A stretch of DNA of 23,097 bases, from positions 1-23,097 of the forward strand of contig DAIMGT010000063.1 in the NCBI GenBank assembly GCA_036723735.1, in the 5' to 3' direction. The DNA comes from UBA4656 sp002405525 (GTDB taxonomy: Bacteria > Pseudomonadota > Gammaproteobacteria > Xanthomonadales > Ahniellaceae). This document shows, piece after piece, positions 1 to 6,910 of the stretch. The notes beneath the pieces were generated by a model, which was not told the origin of the DNA, made no database searches, and saw only the letters and a list, made by a program, of their open reading frames with translations. How positions within the stretch are numbered: position 1 is the first letter of the stretch; every line of letters begins with the position of its first letter. A program made the position numbers and the translations under genes.

Positions 1-430
1 ATCACGCGGTTGACAATTCGTCACAAAGTGCGTCGATCCGGGGTCGCCAGGGCGGCATTACGGGCGTCGGGACACCTCGCGACCCGAAGGGCGGCAGGAT
101 GCCACCCGGGCCGGCTCCGCGCCGTTGGGATCTGGGCAAATGACGGCGACACCGCGCCCTGGCGCAGCGGACCGGGGGTGTCACCATGGTTCCGCCTCGA
201 CGATCGCCAGGACGCAGGCGGTTGACTCGCGAAGTGCGGTTCACGGGGACCGTCACCAGCATCGTGGGCCGCGCACATGCGCTGCCCGCGCGAAGCACCG
301 GCAGCGGGGACCAGCGCTTCCCGGCGCTGCCGTGAGAGTGGAACCGGCGTGCCGCCAAAGCCGCAGGACGCGGCCCACGCACCCTGCAGTTGCAGGGACC
401 CGAGCCGACCGCGACCGCACGTTCTCCGGA
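1..430. other. Intergenic or unassigned left edge, no supportable gene
   Basis: I see no convincing gene here. The open frames on both strands give Arg/Pro/Ala-rich translations with no recognisable motif, as expected for GC-rich shadow frames. A TTGACA hexamer occurs at 10-15, but no acceptable -10 follows at 16-18 nt. The only clear structure is a small hairpin near 382-397, downstream of the aldehyde dehydrogenase. A gene end from beyond the left edge cannot be excluded: one rightward frame is open from base 1 to 225, but its translation is not recognisable. Confidence 0.5.
382..397 (-). terminator. Hairpin downstream of aldehyde dehydrogenase gene
   Basis: CCCTGC (382-387) pairs with GCAGGG (392-397) around a four-base loop, about 34 nt past the stop of the leftward aldehyde dehydrogenase gene. 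There is no T-run on the transcript side, so it is at best a weak terminator or a 3'-end-protecting stem. The position is seen; the function is inferred. Confidence 0.25.
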
Positions 431-1855
431 TCAGCGGGTCAGGAACTTCACCAGCGCGTTGGCCAGCGCGCGGTACGGCGGGCGCATCAGGGCCATCGAG
501 GACAGGCGCGCCTGGTACATCACCGGCTTCTGCTTGCTGAAGGTGAGGAACCCTTCCTTCGCGTGGTAGTGGCCCATGCCGGACGGGCCCACGCCGCCGA
601 AGGGCAGCTTCGACTGCGCGATGTGCAGCAGGGTGTCGTTGACGGTCACGCCACCGGCGACCGTGCGGTCGAGCACGGTCTGCGTGCGGTAGCCGTCGTG
701 GTCGAAGTGGTACAGCGCGAGCGGACGCGGGCGCGCGTTGATGTAGTCGATGGCGGCGGTCACTGAAGGCACGGCGACGATCGGCATCACCGGGCCGAAC
801 AGTTCCTCCTGCATGACCTTGCAGTCGTCGGGGGCATCCAGCACCAGGGTCGGCGCCAACACGCGCTTGGACGCATCGCCCTCGGCGAGTTCGACCACCG
901 TGGCACCGCGCTCGCGCGCCTCGGCCAGCCAGCCGACGAGGCGCTGGAACTGGCGCTCGTTGACCACGCTGGTGTAGTCGGGGTTGTCCTTGAGGTTCGG
1001 ATAGCGGCGCACCACGTATTCGCGCATCTCCTCCACGAACAGCGGGATGCGCTCGCGGTCCATCAGCACGTAGTCGGTGGCGATGCAGGTCTGGCCGGCG
1101 TTGAGCCACTTGCCGGCGGCGATGCGCGCCACCGCGGTCTTGAGCGGATAGTCCGGGGCGATGATCGCCGGCGACTTGCCGCCGAGTTCCAGCGTGACCG
1201 GCACCAGGTTCTTCGCCGCCGCCGCCATCACCTTCCGGCCGACCTCGGTCGAGCCGGTGAAGAACAGGTGGTCGAAGGGCAGCGCGGCGAAGGCCGCGGC
1301 GATCTCCGGCCCGCCCAGGACGGTCGCCACGCGCTCCTCGGGAAAGACCTCGGCCAGCAGGGCCTTGAGCAGTTCGCTGGTGCGCGGCGTGTGCTCCGAG
1401 GGCTTGAGCATCACGTGGTTGCCGGCGCCGATCGCCGCCGCCAGCGGCATCAGGGCCAGGTTCACCGGGTAGTTCCACGGGGCGATGATGCCGACCACGC
1501 CCAGCGGCTGGTGGCGCACCTCGGTGGTGGCCGGCCAGAACAACCAGTCCGCCAGCCCGCGGCGACCGCGCATCCAGCTGCGCAGACGCGCGCGGATGTG
1601 GTCGATTTCCGACAGCACCGTCATGCCGTCGGTGAGCAACGACTCGTGGCGGGAGCGCCGCCCGAAGTCGGCCGACATCGCGCCGACGAAGTCGTCAAGC
1701 CGCGCCTTGAAGCGCTCGCGCAGCCGCTCGAGGTCGTCCATCCGCTGGCGGTAGGACGGCACCGCGCGCTGCTGCGCAGCGCGCTGCCTGACCCGCAGGG
1801 CCTCCAGCGGGTCGAAACCGGCGGTGGCGACGATGGGCTTGAGCTGGGCATTCAT
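431..1855 (-). CDS. calB: Coniferyl aldehyde dehydrogenase-type NAD(P)-dependent aldehyde dehydrogenase
   Basis: A 474-aa member of the aldehyde dehydrogenase superfamily that closely resembles CalB-type coniferyl aldehyde dehydrogenases, which oxidise aromatic or long-chain aldehydes to acids. Visible motifs: oxyanion Asn in APWNYP (N128), the TLELGGKSP motif with general base E223, nucleophile C257 in GQTC, the EELFGP segment, and the C-terminal PFGGVGPSGMGHYH typical of this subgroup. The length matches the family. The frame stays open upstream to 2131, but ATG at 1855 gives the family-like N-terminus, and upstream extension would run through the divergent promoter region. The upstream gene on the other strand is unrelated, so the physiological substrate cannot be read from context. 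Aldehyde detoxification is as likely as lignin-derived aromatic catabolism. Confidence 0.9.
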   Translation of the reverse strand: MNAQLKPIVATAGFDPLEALRVRQRAAQQRAVPSYRQRMDDLERLRERFKARLDDFVGAMSADFGRRSRHESLLTDGMTVLSEIDHIRARLRSWMRGRRGLADWLFWPATTEVRHQPLGVVGIIAPWNYPVNLALMPLAAAIGAGNHVMLKPSEHTPRTSELLKALLAEVFPEERVATVLGGPEIAAAFAALPFDHLFFTGSTEVGRKVMAAAAKNLVPVTLELGGKSPAIIAPDYPLKTAVARIAAGKWLNAGQTCIATDYVLMDRERIPLFVEEMREYVVRRYPNLKDNPDYTSVVNERQFQRLVGWLAEARERGATVVELAEGDASKRVLAPTLVLDAPDDCKVMQEELFGPVMPIVAVPSVTAAIDYINARPRPLALYHFDHDGYRTQTVLDRTVAGGVTVNDTLLHIAQSKLPFGGVGPSGMGHYHAKEGFLTFSKQKPVMYQARLSSMALMRPPYRALANALVKFLTR

Positions 1856-1883
1856 GGCGGGCCGTCCCGATGCGCGGGAGCCG

Positions 1884-1889
1884 ATCATA
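1884..1889 (-). promoter_or_regulatory. Possible -10 element for the aldehyde dehydrogenase
   Basis: Reading leftward, TATGAT lies about 29 nt upstream of the ATG at 1855 and matches five of six bases of the sigma-70 -10 consensus. No good -35 is present at 16-18 nt spacing (the bases there are GC only). This is therefore a weak, possibly activator-dependent promoter candidate. Confidence 0.25.
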
Positions 1890-1933
1890 CGCGACCACAA
1901 CGCCGCGGCGGCGGACCGCTTCCACGCCCGGTG

Positions 1934-1962
1934 TTGACAGTGAGCCGCGATTCGTCTACATA
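1934..1962 (+). promoter_or_regulatory. Sigma-70 type promoter of the PspA-flotillin operon
   Basis: A perfect -35 TTGACA (1934-1939) is followed by a 17-nt spacer and a -10 TACATA (1957-1962). Transcription would start around 1969-1972, some 25 nt before the ATG at 1994. It stands out in an otherwise very GC-rich region. A 10-bp palindrome begins at the last base of the -10, which suggests repression at this promoter. Confidence 0.6.
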
Positions 1963-1971
1963 TGCATGCAT
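1962..1971. promoter_or_regulatory. Candidate operator palindrome ATGCATGCAT
   Basis: ATGCATGCAT is a perfect 10-bp palindrome spanning the end of the -10 and the expected transcription start. It contains two overlapping TGCA half-sites. Ribbon-helix-helix repressors commonly bind short repeated or inverted half-sites over their own promoters, and the first gene of this operon has an RHH-like N-terminus. Autoregulation is an inference from this coincidence. Confidence 0.4.
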
Positions 1972-1993
1972 TCGACAACGACTGCAGACGCCG

Positions 1994-2503
1994 ATGTCCG
2001 GCAAGAGCGTGACCATCAGTGCCCGCATCGCGGAGGAAGACGCGGAGTTCCTCGCGCTCCTCGACCTGCCCGGCGCGGGCACGCCGAGCGAGAAGATCCG
2101 CGCGCTGATCGCGCAGGCGCGTTCGCGCCATTCCGAGGGGCGCACGTACGAGGCGAGCCTGACCCTGTTGCGTGACCTGCTGGAGCCCTCCGCACAGGCG
2201 CTACGCGCGCGGGAGATGGCGACCCGGCAGCGTTCCGAACTGCTCGCGGACACGCTCTACTGGCTGCCCGACCTGGTCGCCCTGCTGGTCAGTGGGCCGC
2301 CGAACAAGGCGCGCCCCGGCGACCTGCTCGAGTTCGAAGCGGCCGTCTCGCAACGTGTCTTCCATTTCATCGAGGCCATGCTGCGCCTCGCCGTGACCTC
2401 CAAGGCGCCTTGCTACAACCCCGACGTGATGTCGGCAGGGCTGTCGGGGACGCTGGAGCTTGCGCAGCTGATCCTTGCCAACCGCTCATCCAAGAGGGAG
2501 TGA
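1994..2503 (+). CDS. Uncharacterised protein with ribbon-helix-helix-like N-terminus, first gene of PspA-flotillin operon
   Basis: A 169-aa protein of no named family that I recognise. Residues 5-12 (SVTISARI) could form the beta strand of a ribbon-helix-helix fold, 13-24 helix A, and 32-43 (SEKIRALIAQAR) helix B. This pattern is typical of CopG/Arc/MetJ-like DNA-binding domains. The remainder (about 55-169) looks helical, with a hydrophobic stretch around WLPDLVALLVS that is too short and interrupted for a clear membrane span; it may be a partner- or membrane-sensing domain. The start at 1994 is about 25 nt after the predicted transcription start. The longer frame to 1268 only overlaps the opposite-strand dehydrogenase. 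The stop lies 2 nt before the next ATG, so co-translation with the PspA gene is likely. A role as operon autoregulator is inferred. Confidence 0.85.
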   Translation: MSGKSVTISARIAEEDAEFLALLDLPGAGTPSEKIRALIAQARSRHSEGRTYEASLTLLRDLLEPSAQALRAREMATRQRSELLADTLYWLPDLVALLVSGPPNKARPGDLLEFEAAVSQRVFHFIEAMLRLAVTSKAPCYNPDVMSAGLSGTLELAQLILANRSSKRE

Positions 2504-2505
2504 CG

Positions 2506-3177
2506 ATGTCCGAGACCATTGCAACTCGCGTCAGCCGACTGATCAGCGGCAGCGTCAACGCCTTGATCGATGCGGTCGAGAACGCCGCGCCGGAAATGGT
2601 GCTGGAGCAAGCGATCCGCGAGATCGACGCCGCCGGCGACGAGGTCCGGGCGGAGCTCGGGCGGGTGATCGCCACCCGCCATCTGGCCAACAAGCGCCTG
2701 ATGGACGAGAACGCCCGCCATGCGGAGCTCACGCAGCAGATCGACGTCGCCGTCGGCCAGCAGCGCGACGATCTCGCCGAGGCGGCGATCGCACGCCAGA
2801 TGGACATCGAGGCCCAGCTGCCGGTGCTGCAGTCGACGATCGCCGATGCGGCGGCGAAGCAGAAGGAACTCGAGGGCTACACGGCCGCGCTGCAGGGACG
2901 GCGCCGGGAAATGGAGGCCGAGCTCGACAACTTCCGCGCCGCGAAGCGGCGCGAGGCGACGATCGCGGCCGGCGGCAGCGCGACGGGCGGCGACGGTGGC
3001 GTCGCCAAGCGGGTCGCCGACGCCGAGGGCGCCTTCGCGCGCGTGCTTTCGCGCGCGGGCGTGCCGACGCGCCCCGGCAGCGGCGGCGACGCGGCCAAGC
3101 TGGCCGAACTCGAGGACCTCGCGCGTCGCAACCGCATCCGTGAGCGCCTCGAAGCCGCGAAGGCCGGCAAGTCCTGA
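2506..3177 (+). CDS. PspA/IM30 (Vipp1) family membrane-stress protein
   Basis: A 223-aa, almost entirely helical coiled-coil protein resembling the PspA/IM30 family, in particular the branch found next to flotillins rather than classical PspA of the pspABC operon. The APEMVLEQAIREID segment (about 29-42) corresponds to the conserved first hairpin of the family. Long charged helices run to about 150, followed by a Gly/Ala-rich linker and a short C-terminal helix (LAELEDLARRNRIRERLEAA). Family members oligomerise on the inner face of the membrane and stabilise it under stress. A strong GAGGGAG ribosome binding site precedes the ATG at 2506, inside the end of the upstream gene. The nearby YqiJ and flotillin genes imply work at flotillin-containing microdomains. 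Confidence 0.88.
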   Translation: MSETIATRVSRLISGSVNALIDAVENAAPEMVLEQAIREIDAAGDEVRAELGRVIATRHLANKRLMDENARHAELTQQIDVAVGQQRDDLAEAAIARQMDIEAQLPVLQSTIADAAAKQKELEGYTAALQGRRREMEAELDNFRAAKRREATIAAGGSATGGDGGVAKRVADAEGAFARVLSRAGVPTRPGSGGDAAKLAELEDLARRNRIRERLEAAKAGKS

Positions 3178-3208
3178 CGCGGTCGCGGCGCACCGCGTCG
3201 GTGACACA

Positions 3209-3228
3209 GCGCCCGGGCGACCGGGCGC
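3209..3228 (+). other. GC-rich hairpin with GCGA tetraloop between PspA and YqiJ genes
   Basis: GCGCCCGG (3209-3216) and CCGGGCGC (3221-3228) form a perfect 8-bp stem closed by GCGA, a GNRA tetraloop. It sits in the only sizeable gap (74 nt) of the operon, 23 nt before the ATG of the next gene. There is no T-run, so it is not a standard intrinsic terminator. An mRNA stability or processing element that sets the ratio of upstream to downstream genes is more likely; this is inference. Confidence 0.5.
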
Positions 3229-3251
3229 CCCATCCCCCAGGGCGCTAGTCG

Positions 3252-3905
3252 ATGCTGGAATTCCTTGCTGCACCGGACAACCTGCCGTTCTCGGTCGCGC
3301 TGGCGATCACGATCCTGATGGTCCTGGTCGAGGCGATCGGCTTCCTGTTCGGGCTGAGCGGCGTCGACCTGCTCGACGGCCTGGCGCCGGAGCACGATGC
3401 GGCGGGCGCGGAGCTCGCGGGCGCCTCGCTGGCCGATCGCTTCATGGGCTGGCTGCAGTTCGGCCGGGTGCCGGTGCTGATCCTGCTGGTGACCTTCCTC
3501 GCCGCCTACTCGGTGATCGGGCTCGGCCTGCAGGCGCTGGCGGCGCGATTGTTCGGCGCTCCGTTGCCGGGCCTGCTGATGGCCTTCGCCGTGATCCCGC
3601 TGGCGCTGCCGCCGGTGCGGCTGTTCGGCTTGGGGCTGGCCCGGGTGCTGCCGCGCGACGAGACCACGGTGGTGTCCCGCGATTCGCTGGTCGGCCGCAT
3701 GGCGACGGTAGTGATCGGCGAGGCGCGCCACGGCTCGCCGGCGCAGGCGCGCGTCAAGGACCAGCATGGCCTCACCCACTACCTGATGCTGGAACCCGAC
3801 GTCGCGCCCGACGTGTTCCGTGCCGGAGACAGCGTCCTGCTGGTATCGCGCCACGGTCCGACCTACCGCGCGATCCGGACCGACAACCCCTCGCTGAACC
3901 CCTGA
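3252..3905 (+). CDS. yqiJ: YqiJ-type OB-fold membrane protein, flotillin partner
   Basis: A 217-aa inner-membrane protein. Hydrophobic segments lie at about 13-36, 76-104 and 110-132, followed by a soluble C-terminal domain (about 142-210) with the SLVGRMATVV...ARVKD...GDSVLLV pattern of the OB-fold/NfeD-like domain of YqiJ proteins. In Enterobacteria yqiJ precedes the flotillin gene yqiK. Here the flotillin gene starts 13 nt downstream, the same arrangement. NfeD/YqiJ domains are thought to bind the flotillin oligomer and help form membrane microdomains. No strong Shine-Dalgarno is visible before the ATG at 3252, and a GC hairpin lies upstream, so translation may be modest or controlled. Confidence 0.88.
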   Translation: MLEFLAAPDNLPFSVALAITILMVLVEAIGFLFGLSGVDLLDGLAPEHDAAGAELAGASLADRFMGWLQFGRVPVLILLVTFLAAYSVIGLGLQALAARLFGAPLPGLLMAFAVIPLALPPVRLFGLGLARVLPRDETTVVSRDSLVGRMATVVIGEARHGSPAQARVKDQHGLTHYLMLEPDVAPDVFRAGDSVLLVSRHGPTYRAIRTDNPSLNP

Positions 3906-3911
3906 AAGGAG
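3905..3911 (+). promoter_or_regulatory. Ribosome binding site that decides the flotillin start
   Basis: AAAGGAG lies 7 nt before ATG 3919. An in-frame TTG at 3916 is only 4 nt from it, too close for efficient initiation, so ATG 3919 is chosen. Confidence 0.6.
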
Positions 3912-3918
3912 CCTGTTG

Positions 3919-5715
3919 ATGGACCTCTTGAACGACCTCGGCATCTGGGGCGTGCTGATTCCGGCCATCGTCGGCCTGATGCTGCTCCTGTTCGTGCTGT
4001 TCGTGGTCTCGCGCCTGTACACCCGCGCGTCGAAGGAGACCAGTTGGGTGCGCACCGGCTTCGGTGGCCAGAAGGTGATCATGAACGGCGGCACCCTGGT
4101 CTTCCCGGTGCTGCACGAGCTGATCCCGGTCAACATGAACACGCTCAAGCTCGACGTGCACCGCGCCAAGGACCAAGCCCTGATCACCCGCGACCGCATG
4201 CGGGTGGACGTCACGGCGGAATTCTTCGTCCGCGTGCAGCCGACCGAGGAGTCGATCGCCAACGCCGCCCAGACCCTCGGCCGCAAGACGATCCAGCCCG
4301 AACAGCTGAAGGACCTGGTGGAAGGCAAGTTCGTCGACGCGCTGCGTTCGGTCGCGGCCGAGATGGGGATGGAGGAGCTGCACGAGCAGCGCACGCTGTT
4401 CGTGCAGAAGGTGCAGCAGGTCGTCAGCGAGGACCTGCTGAAGAACGGCCTCGAGCTGGAGTCGGTCTCGCTGACCGGCCTCGACCAGACCGGGCGCGAG
4501 TTCTTCAACCCCAACAACGCCTTCGACGCCGAGGGCTTGATGAAGCTGACCGAGGCGATTGAGCTGCGCCGCAAGAAGCGCAATGAAATCGAGCAGGAGA
4601 CCGAGGTGCAGGTACAAACCAAGAACCTGGAGGCCGTGCAGGCCAAGCTGCAGCTGGAGCGCGAGCAGGAGTACGCGAAACTCGCCCAGCAGCGCGAGAT
4701 CGAGATCCGCAAGGCGCAACAGCAGGCAGAGATCGCCAGCGAGCAGGCAGCCAAGACGCGCGAGGCCGAGCAGGCCAAGATCGCTGCCCAGCAGCAGATC
4801 GATCAGTCGCGCATCCAGGCCGAACGCAGCGTCGAGGAGCAGCGCATCGCGATGGCGCAGCAGCTCAAGGAACGCGACGTGGTGAAGCAGAAGATGGTCG
4901 AGCTGGCCGAACAGGACCGGGCGATCGCGGTGGCCGAGAAGTCACGCGCGCAGTCGGAGGCGCAGGCGGCCGCGGATGCCGCGCGCGCGCAGGCTGTGCG
5001 CGCCGCCGAGCAGGTCGAGACCGTGCGCGAGGTCGAGAAGGCCGACCGCCAGAAGCGCATCGAACTGGTCGAGGCGGCGAAGGAGGCCGAGCGCGAGCAG
5101 ATCGCGATCACCATCGCCGCGCAGGCCGAAAAGCAGGCGGCGGAAGAGAAGGCGGACGCGATCCGCACCCTCGCGACGGCGAACGCCGACCAGAAGCGCA
5201 TCGAGGCCGAGGCCGAGGCCACTGCGGAGAAGCTGCGCGCGGACGCGGCTCAGGCCCGTTACGACGTCGATGCCGTCGGCCAGCGCAAGCTCAACGAGGC
5301 GGCGAACACGCTGTCGGCCGAGCAGATCGCGATGCAGATCCGGATGGCGATCCTGCGCCACCTGCCCGACATCATCCGCGAGAGCGTCAAGCCGATGGAG
5401 CAGATCGACGGGATCCGCATCGTGCACGTCGACGGGCTCAACCCGGGTGGCGGGGCGGCCGGCGGCAGCCCGGAGCCGGGCGCGTCGGCACTCGGCCAGG
5501 GCAACCTCGCGGAGCAGGTCGTCGCCAGCGCACTGCGCTACCGCGCGCAAGCGCCGCTGATCGACGGGCTGATGCGCGAACTGGGCCTGTCCGGCGGGGA
5601 TCTCGCCGGATTGACGAGCGCCGCCGCGGACGCCGCGCCGGCCGACGAGCAGGAGCGTCGCCGGCGCAAGCTCGACGAGCTGACCCGTGGCAAGGACACC
5701 AAATCAGAAGGATAG
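3919..5715 (+). CDS. yqiK: YqiK-type flotillin (SPFH/Band 7 membrane-microdomain scaffold)
   Basis: A 598-aa flotillin, slightly longer than typical YqiK. The N-terminal membrane segment (about 9-33) is followed by the SPFH domain (about 40-210), including the GGQKVIMNGGTLVFPVLHELIPV region and the FVRVQPTEE segment. A long Ala/Glu/Lys/Arg-rich coiled coil follows (about 215-440), then the flotillin-type QIAMQIRMAILRHLPDII segment and a Gly/Ala-rich C-terminus. Flotillins oligomerise and organise ordered membrane domains, affecting protein complexes and fluidity. It is the fourth gene of the operon, after PspA and YqiJ proteins that probably act with it. The coiled coil creates long open frames on the other strand, which are not genes. 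Identification is secure; the specific cargo is unknown. Confidence 0.94.
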   Translation: MDLLNDLGIWGVLIPAIVGLMLLLFVLFVVSRLYTRASKETSWVRTGFGGQKVIMNGGTLVFPVLHELIPVNMNTLKLDVHRAKDQALITRDRMRVDVTAEFFVRVQPTEESIANAAQTLGRKTIQPEQLKDLVEGKFVDALRSVAAEMGMEELHEQRTLFVQKVQQVVSEDLLKNGLELESVSLTGLDQTGREFFNPNNAFDAEGLMKLTEAIELRRKKRNEIEQETEVQVQTKNLEAVQAKLQLEREQEYAKLAQQREIEIRKAQQQAEIASEQAAKTREAEQAKIAAQQQIDQSRIQAERSVEEQRIAMAQQLKERDVVKQKMVELAEQDRAIAVAEKSRAQSEAQAAADAARAQAVRAAEQVETVREVEKADRQKRIELVEAAKEAEREQIAITIAAQAEKQAAEEKADAIRTLATANADQKRIEAEAEATAEKLRADAAQARYDVDAVGQRKLNEAANTLSAEQIAMQIRMAILRHLPDIIRESVKPMEQIDGIRIVHVDGLNPGGGAAGGSPEPGASALGQGNLAEQVVASALRYRAQAPLIDGLMRELGLSGGDLAGLTSAAADAAPADEQERRRRKLDELTRGKDTKSEG

Positions 5716-5719
5716 CCCC

Positions 5720-5965
5720 ATGGCGACACCGAAGAGCTACCTCGAGATCAGTCACGAGTCGGTCAAGGTCTTCACCGACGACGGCACGCTCGACCTGCAC
5801 AAGCTCGTTTTCCCGCTGGGCATCGCGCTGCGGGATGGTGTGATCGACGACGACGAAAAGCGCGTGCTGGGACGGATCTTCAAGGAGGCCGAGAAGGGCA
5901 GGCTCGAACCCCGGGTGCAGGAACGCATCGCGGAGGTGCGTCGCAAGCACGCCATCCCGGCGTGA
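5720..5965 (+). CDS. Small acidic-loop (TerB-like) protein of the flotillin operon
   Basis: An 81-aa soluble protein starting 4 nt after the flotillin stop, with a good GAAGGA ribosome binding site. The central LRDGVIDDDEKRVLGRIF segment (about residues 37-54) has the acidic loop followed by a helix seen in TerB-like domains (DGxIDxxEKxxL), which have been linked to metal sensing and to stress systems containing PspA and Band 7 proteins. It is much shorter than a full TerB domain, so assignment to that superfamily is tentative. The tight spacing and last place in the operon suggest an accessory or regulatory partner of the flotillin-PspA complex. Confidence 0.8.
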   Translation: MATPKSYLEISHESVKVFTDDGTLDLHKLVFPLGIALRDGVIDDDEKRVLGRIFKEAEKGRLEPRVQERIAEVRRKHAIPA

Positions 5966-5970
5966 GCGGA

Positions 5971-5989
5971 TCGACTGGGGATCGGTCGA
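5971..5989 (+). terminator. Weak stem-loop after the flotillin operon
   Basis: TCGACTG (5971-5977) pairs with CGGTCGA (5983-5989), with one G-T wobble, around GGGAT. It lies 6 nt after the last stop of the operon. No T-run follows, so termination is uncertain. Confidence 0.25.
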
Positions 5990-6035
5990 CGGGCGATTGC
6001 CGGTAGACTCGTCGGATCGTTCCGGGCACGACGGC

Positions 6036-6596
6036 ATGAATCTCCGCCCCTACCGCGACCACCTCCCGAAACTCGGCCAGCGCGTCTACGTCGACCCGGC
6101 CGCCACGGTGATCGGCGACGTGGAGCTGGGCGACGACGTGTCGGTGTGGCCGGGTTGCGTGATCCGCGGCGACGTCAACCACATTCGGATCGGCGCGCGC
6201 ACCAATGTGCAAGACGGCAGCATCGTGCACGTCACCCACGACGGACCCTACACGCGACCCGGCGGGTTTCCGACCATTGTTGGCGCCGACTGCACGATCG
6301 GCCATGCGGTGGTGCTGCACGCGTGCACAATCGAGGATGCGGTGCTGGTCGGCATGCACGCCACCGTGCTCGACGGTGCCATGATCCGCAAGCACGGCTT
6401 CCTCGCCGCCGGTGCGGTGCTGGCACCCGGCAAGGAAATCGGCGAACGAGAGCTGTGGGTGGGCAATCCCGCGCGCCTGGCGCGCATGCTCAGCGACCGC
6501 GAGGTCGAGCAGCTCTGGTACTCGGCCGCGCACTACGTGAAGCTCAAGGACGAGTACCTCGCCGCCGAACCATTCAGCCCGCCCCGCCGCGGGTGA
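6036..6596 (+). CDS. Gamma-carbonic anhydrase-like hexapeptide protein (YrdA type)
   Basis: A 186-aa left-handed beta-helix protein of the gamma-carbonic anhydrase family. The hexapeptide-repeat core runs from about 20 to 140 (VIGDVELGDDVSVWPGCVIRGD and following turns). Three metal-ligand histidines are recognisable: one in SIVHVTHDGP and two in GHAVVLHAC. The C-terminal YSAAHYVKLKDEYL helix is typical of YrdA-like proteins. These bind zinc or iron; carbonic anhydrase activity of this subgroup is often weak or unproven. The ATG at 6036 gives the family-like N-terminus. The gene has no operon partner, and its 3' end overlaps that of the convergent YkgJ-family gene by 23 bp. Confidence 0.92.
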   Translation: MNLRPYRDHLPKLGQRVYVDPAATVIGDVELGDDVSVWPGCVIRGDVNHIRIGARTNVQDGSIVHVTHDGPYTRPGGFPTIVGADCTIGHAVVLHACTIEDAVLVGMHATVLDGAMIRKHGFLAAGAVLAPGKEIGERELWVGNPARLARMLSDREVEQLWYSAAHYVKLKDEYLAAEPFSPPRRG

Positions 6597-6897
6597 ATGG
6601 CGGCGCCGTCGCGGCCTCCAGTGCCGCGATGTTCGCCAGCGCCTCGGCAGCCGAGGCACCGCACATGGCCGGCTCCGGGCGCAAGCTTGCGCATACCACG
6701 GGGCGCGCAGGGTCGCCGAACACGGCACAGCGATTGTCGGTGGTCAGTTGCGCGCAGCGTACGCCGGCGGGTTTGCCCTCGGGCATGCCAGGGATCGGCG
6801 AGGAGATCGACAGCGCGATGCAACACGCACCGCAGCCGCTGCGGCACGCATAACGGCCGCCGCCCGCTTCCAGCAACGGGCCGGTGAGCTTGCCCAT
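6574..6897 (-). CDS. YkgJ family cysteine cluster protein
   Basis: A 107-aa protein with the CRSGCGACC cluster near residues 18-26 and further cysteines at RCAQL, RCAVF, VCASL and MCG, the pattern of the YkgJ (UPF0153) family. The family is predicted to bind zinc or an iron-sulfur cluster; its biochemical role is not firmly known. The start at 6897 lies 13 nt after the DUF952 stop, with AAGG as ribosome binding site. Upstream in-frame starts would overlap DUF952 and give a non-family N-terminus. It is the last gene of aroE-DUF952-ykgJ. Its end overlaps the convergent gamma-carbonic anhydrase gene by 23 bp. Confidence 0.9.
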   Translation of the reverse strand: MGKLTGPLLEAGGGRYACRSGCGACCIALSISSPIPGMPEGKPAGVRCAQLTTDNRCAVFGDPARPVVCASLRPEPAMCGASAAEALANIAALEAATAPPFTRGGAG

Positions 6898-6910
6898 GGC
6901 GGCCTTCGGA

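Noticed and set aside
2..1478. Long leftward and rightward open frames over the left edge and the dehydrogenase gene
   Set aside because: Translations are Arg/Pro/Ala-rich and without motifs; they are alternative frames of the dehydrogenase gene or of non-coding GC-rich DNA.
2877..4778. 633-aa leftward open frame opposite the PspA, YqiJ and flotillin genes
   Set aside because: Ser/Arg-rich mirror of the coiled-coil codons; the three genes on the plus strand are clearly recognisable.
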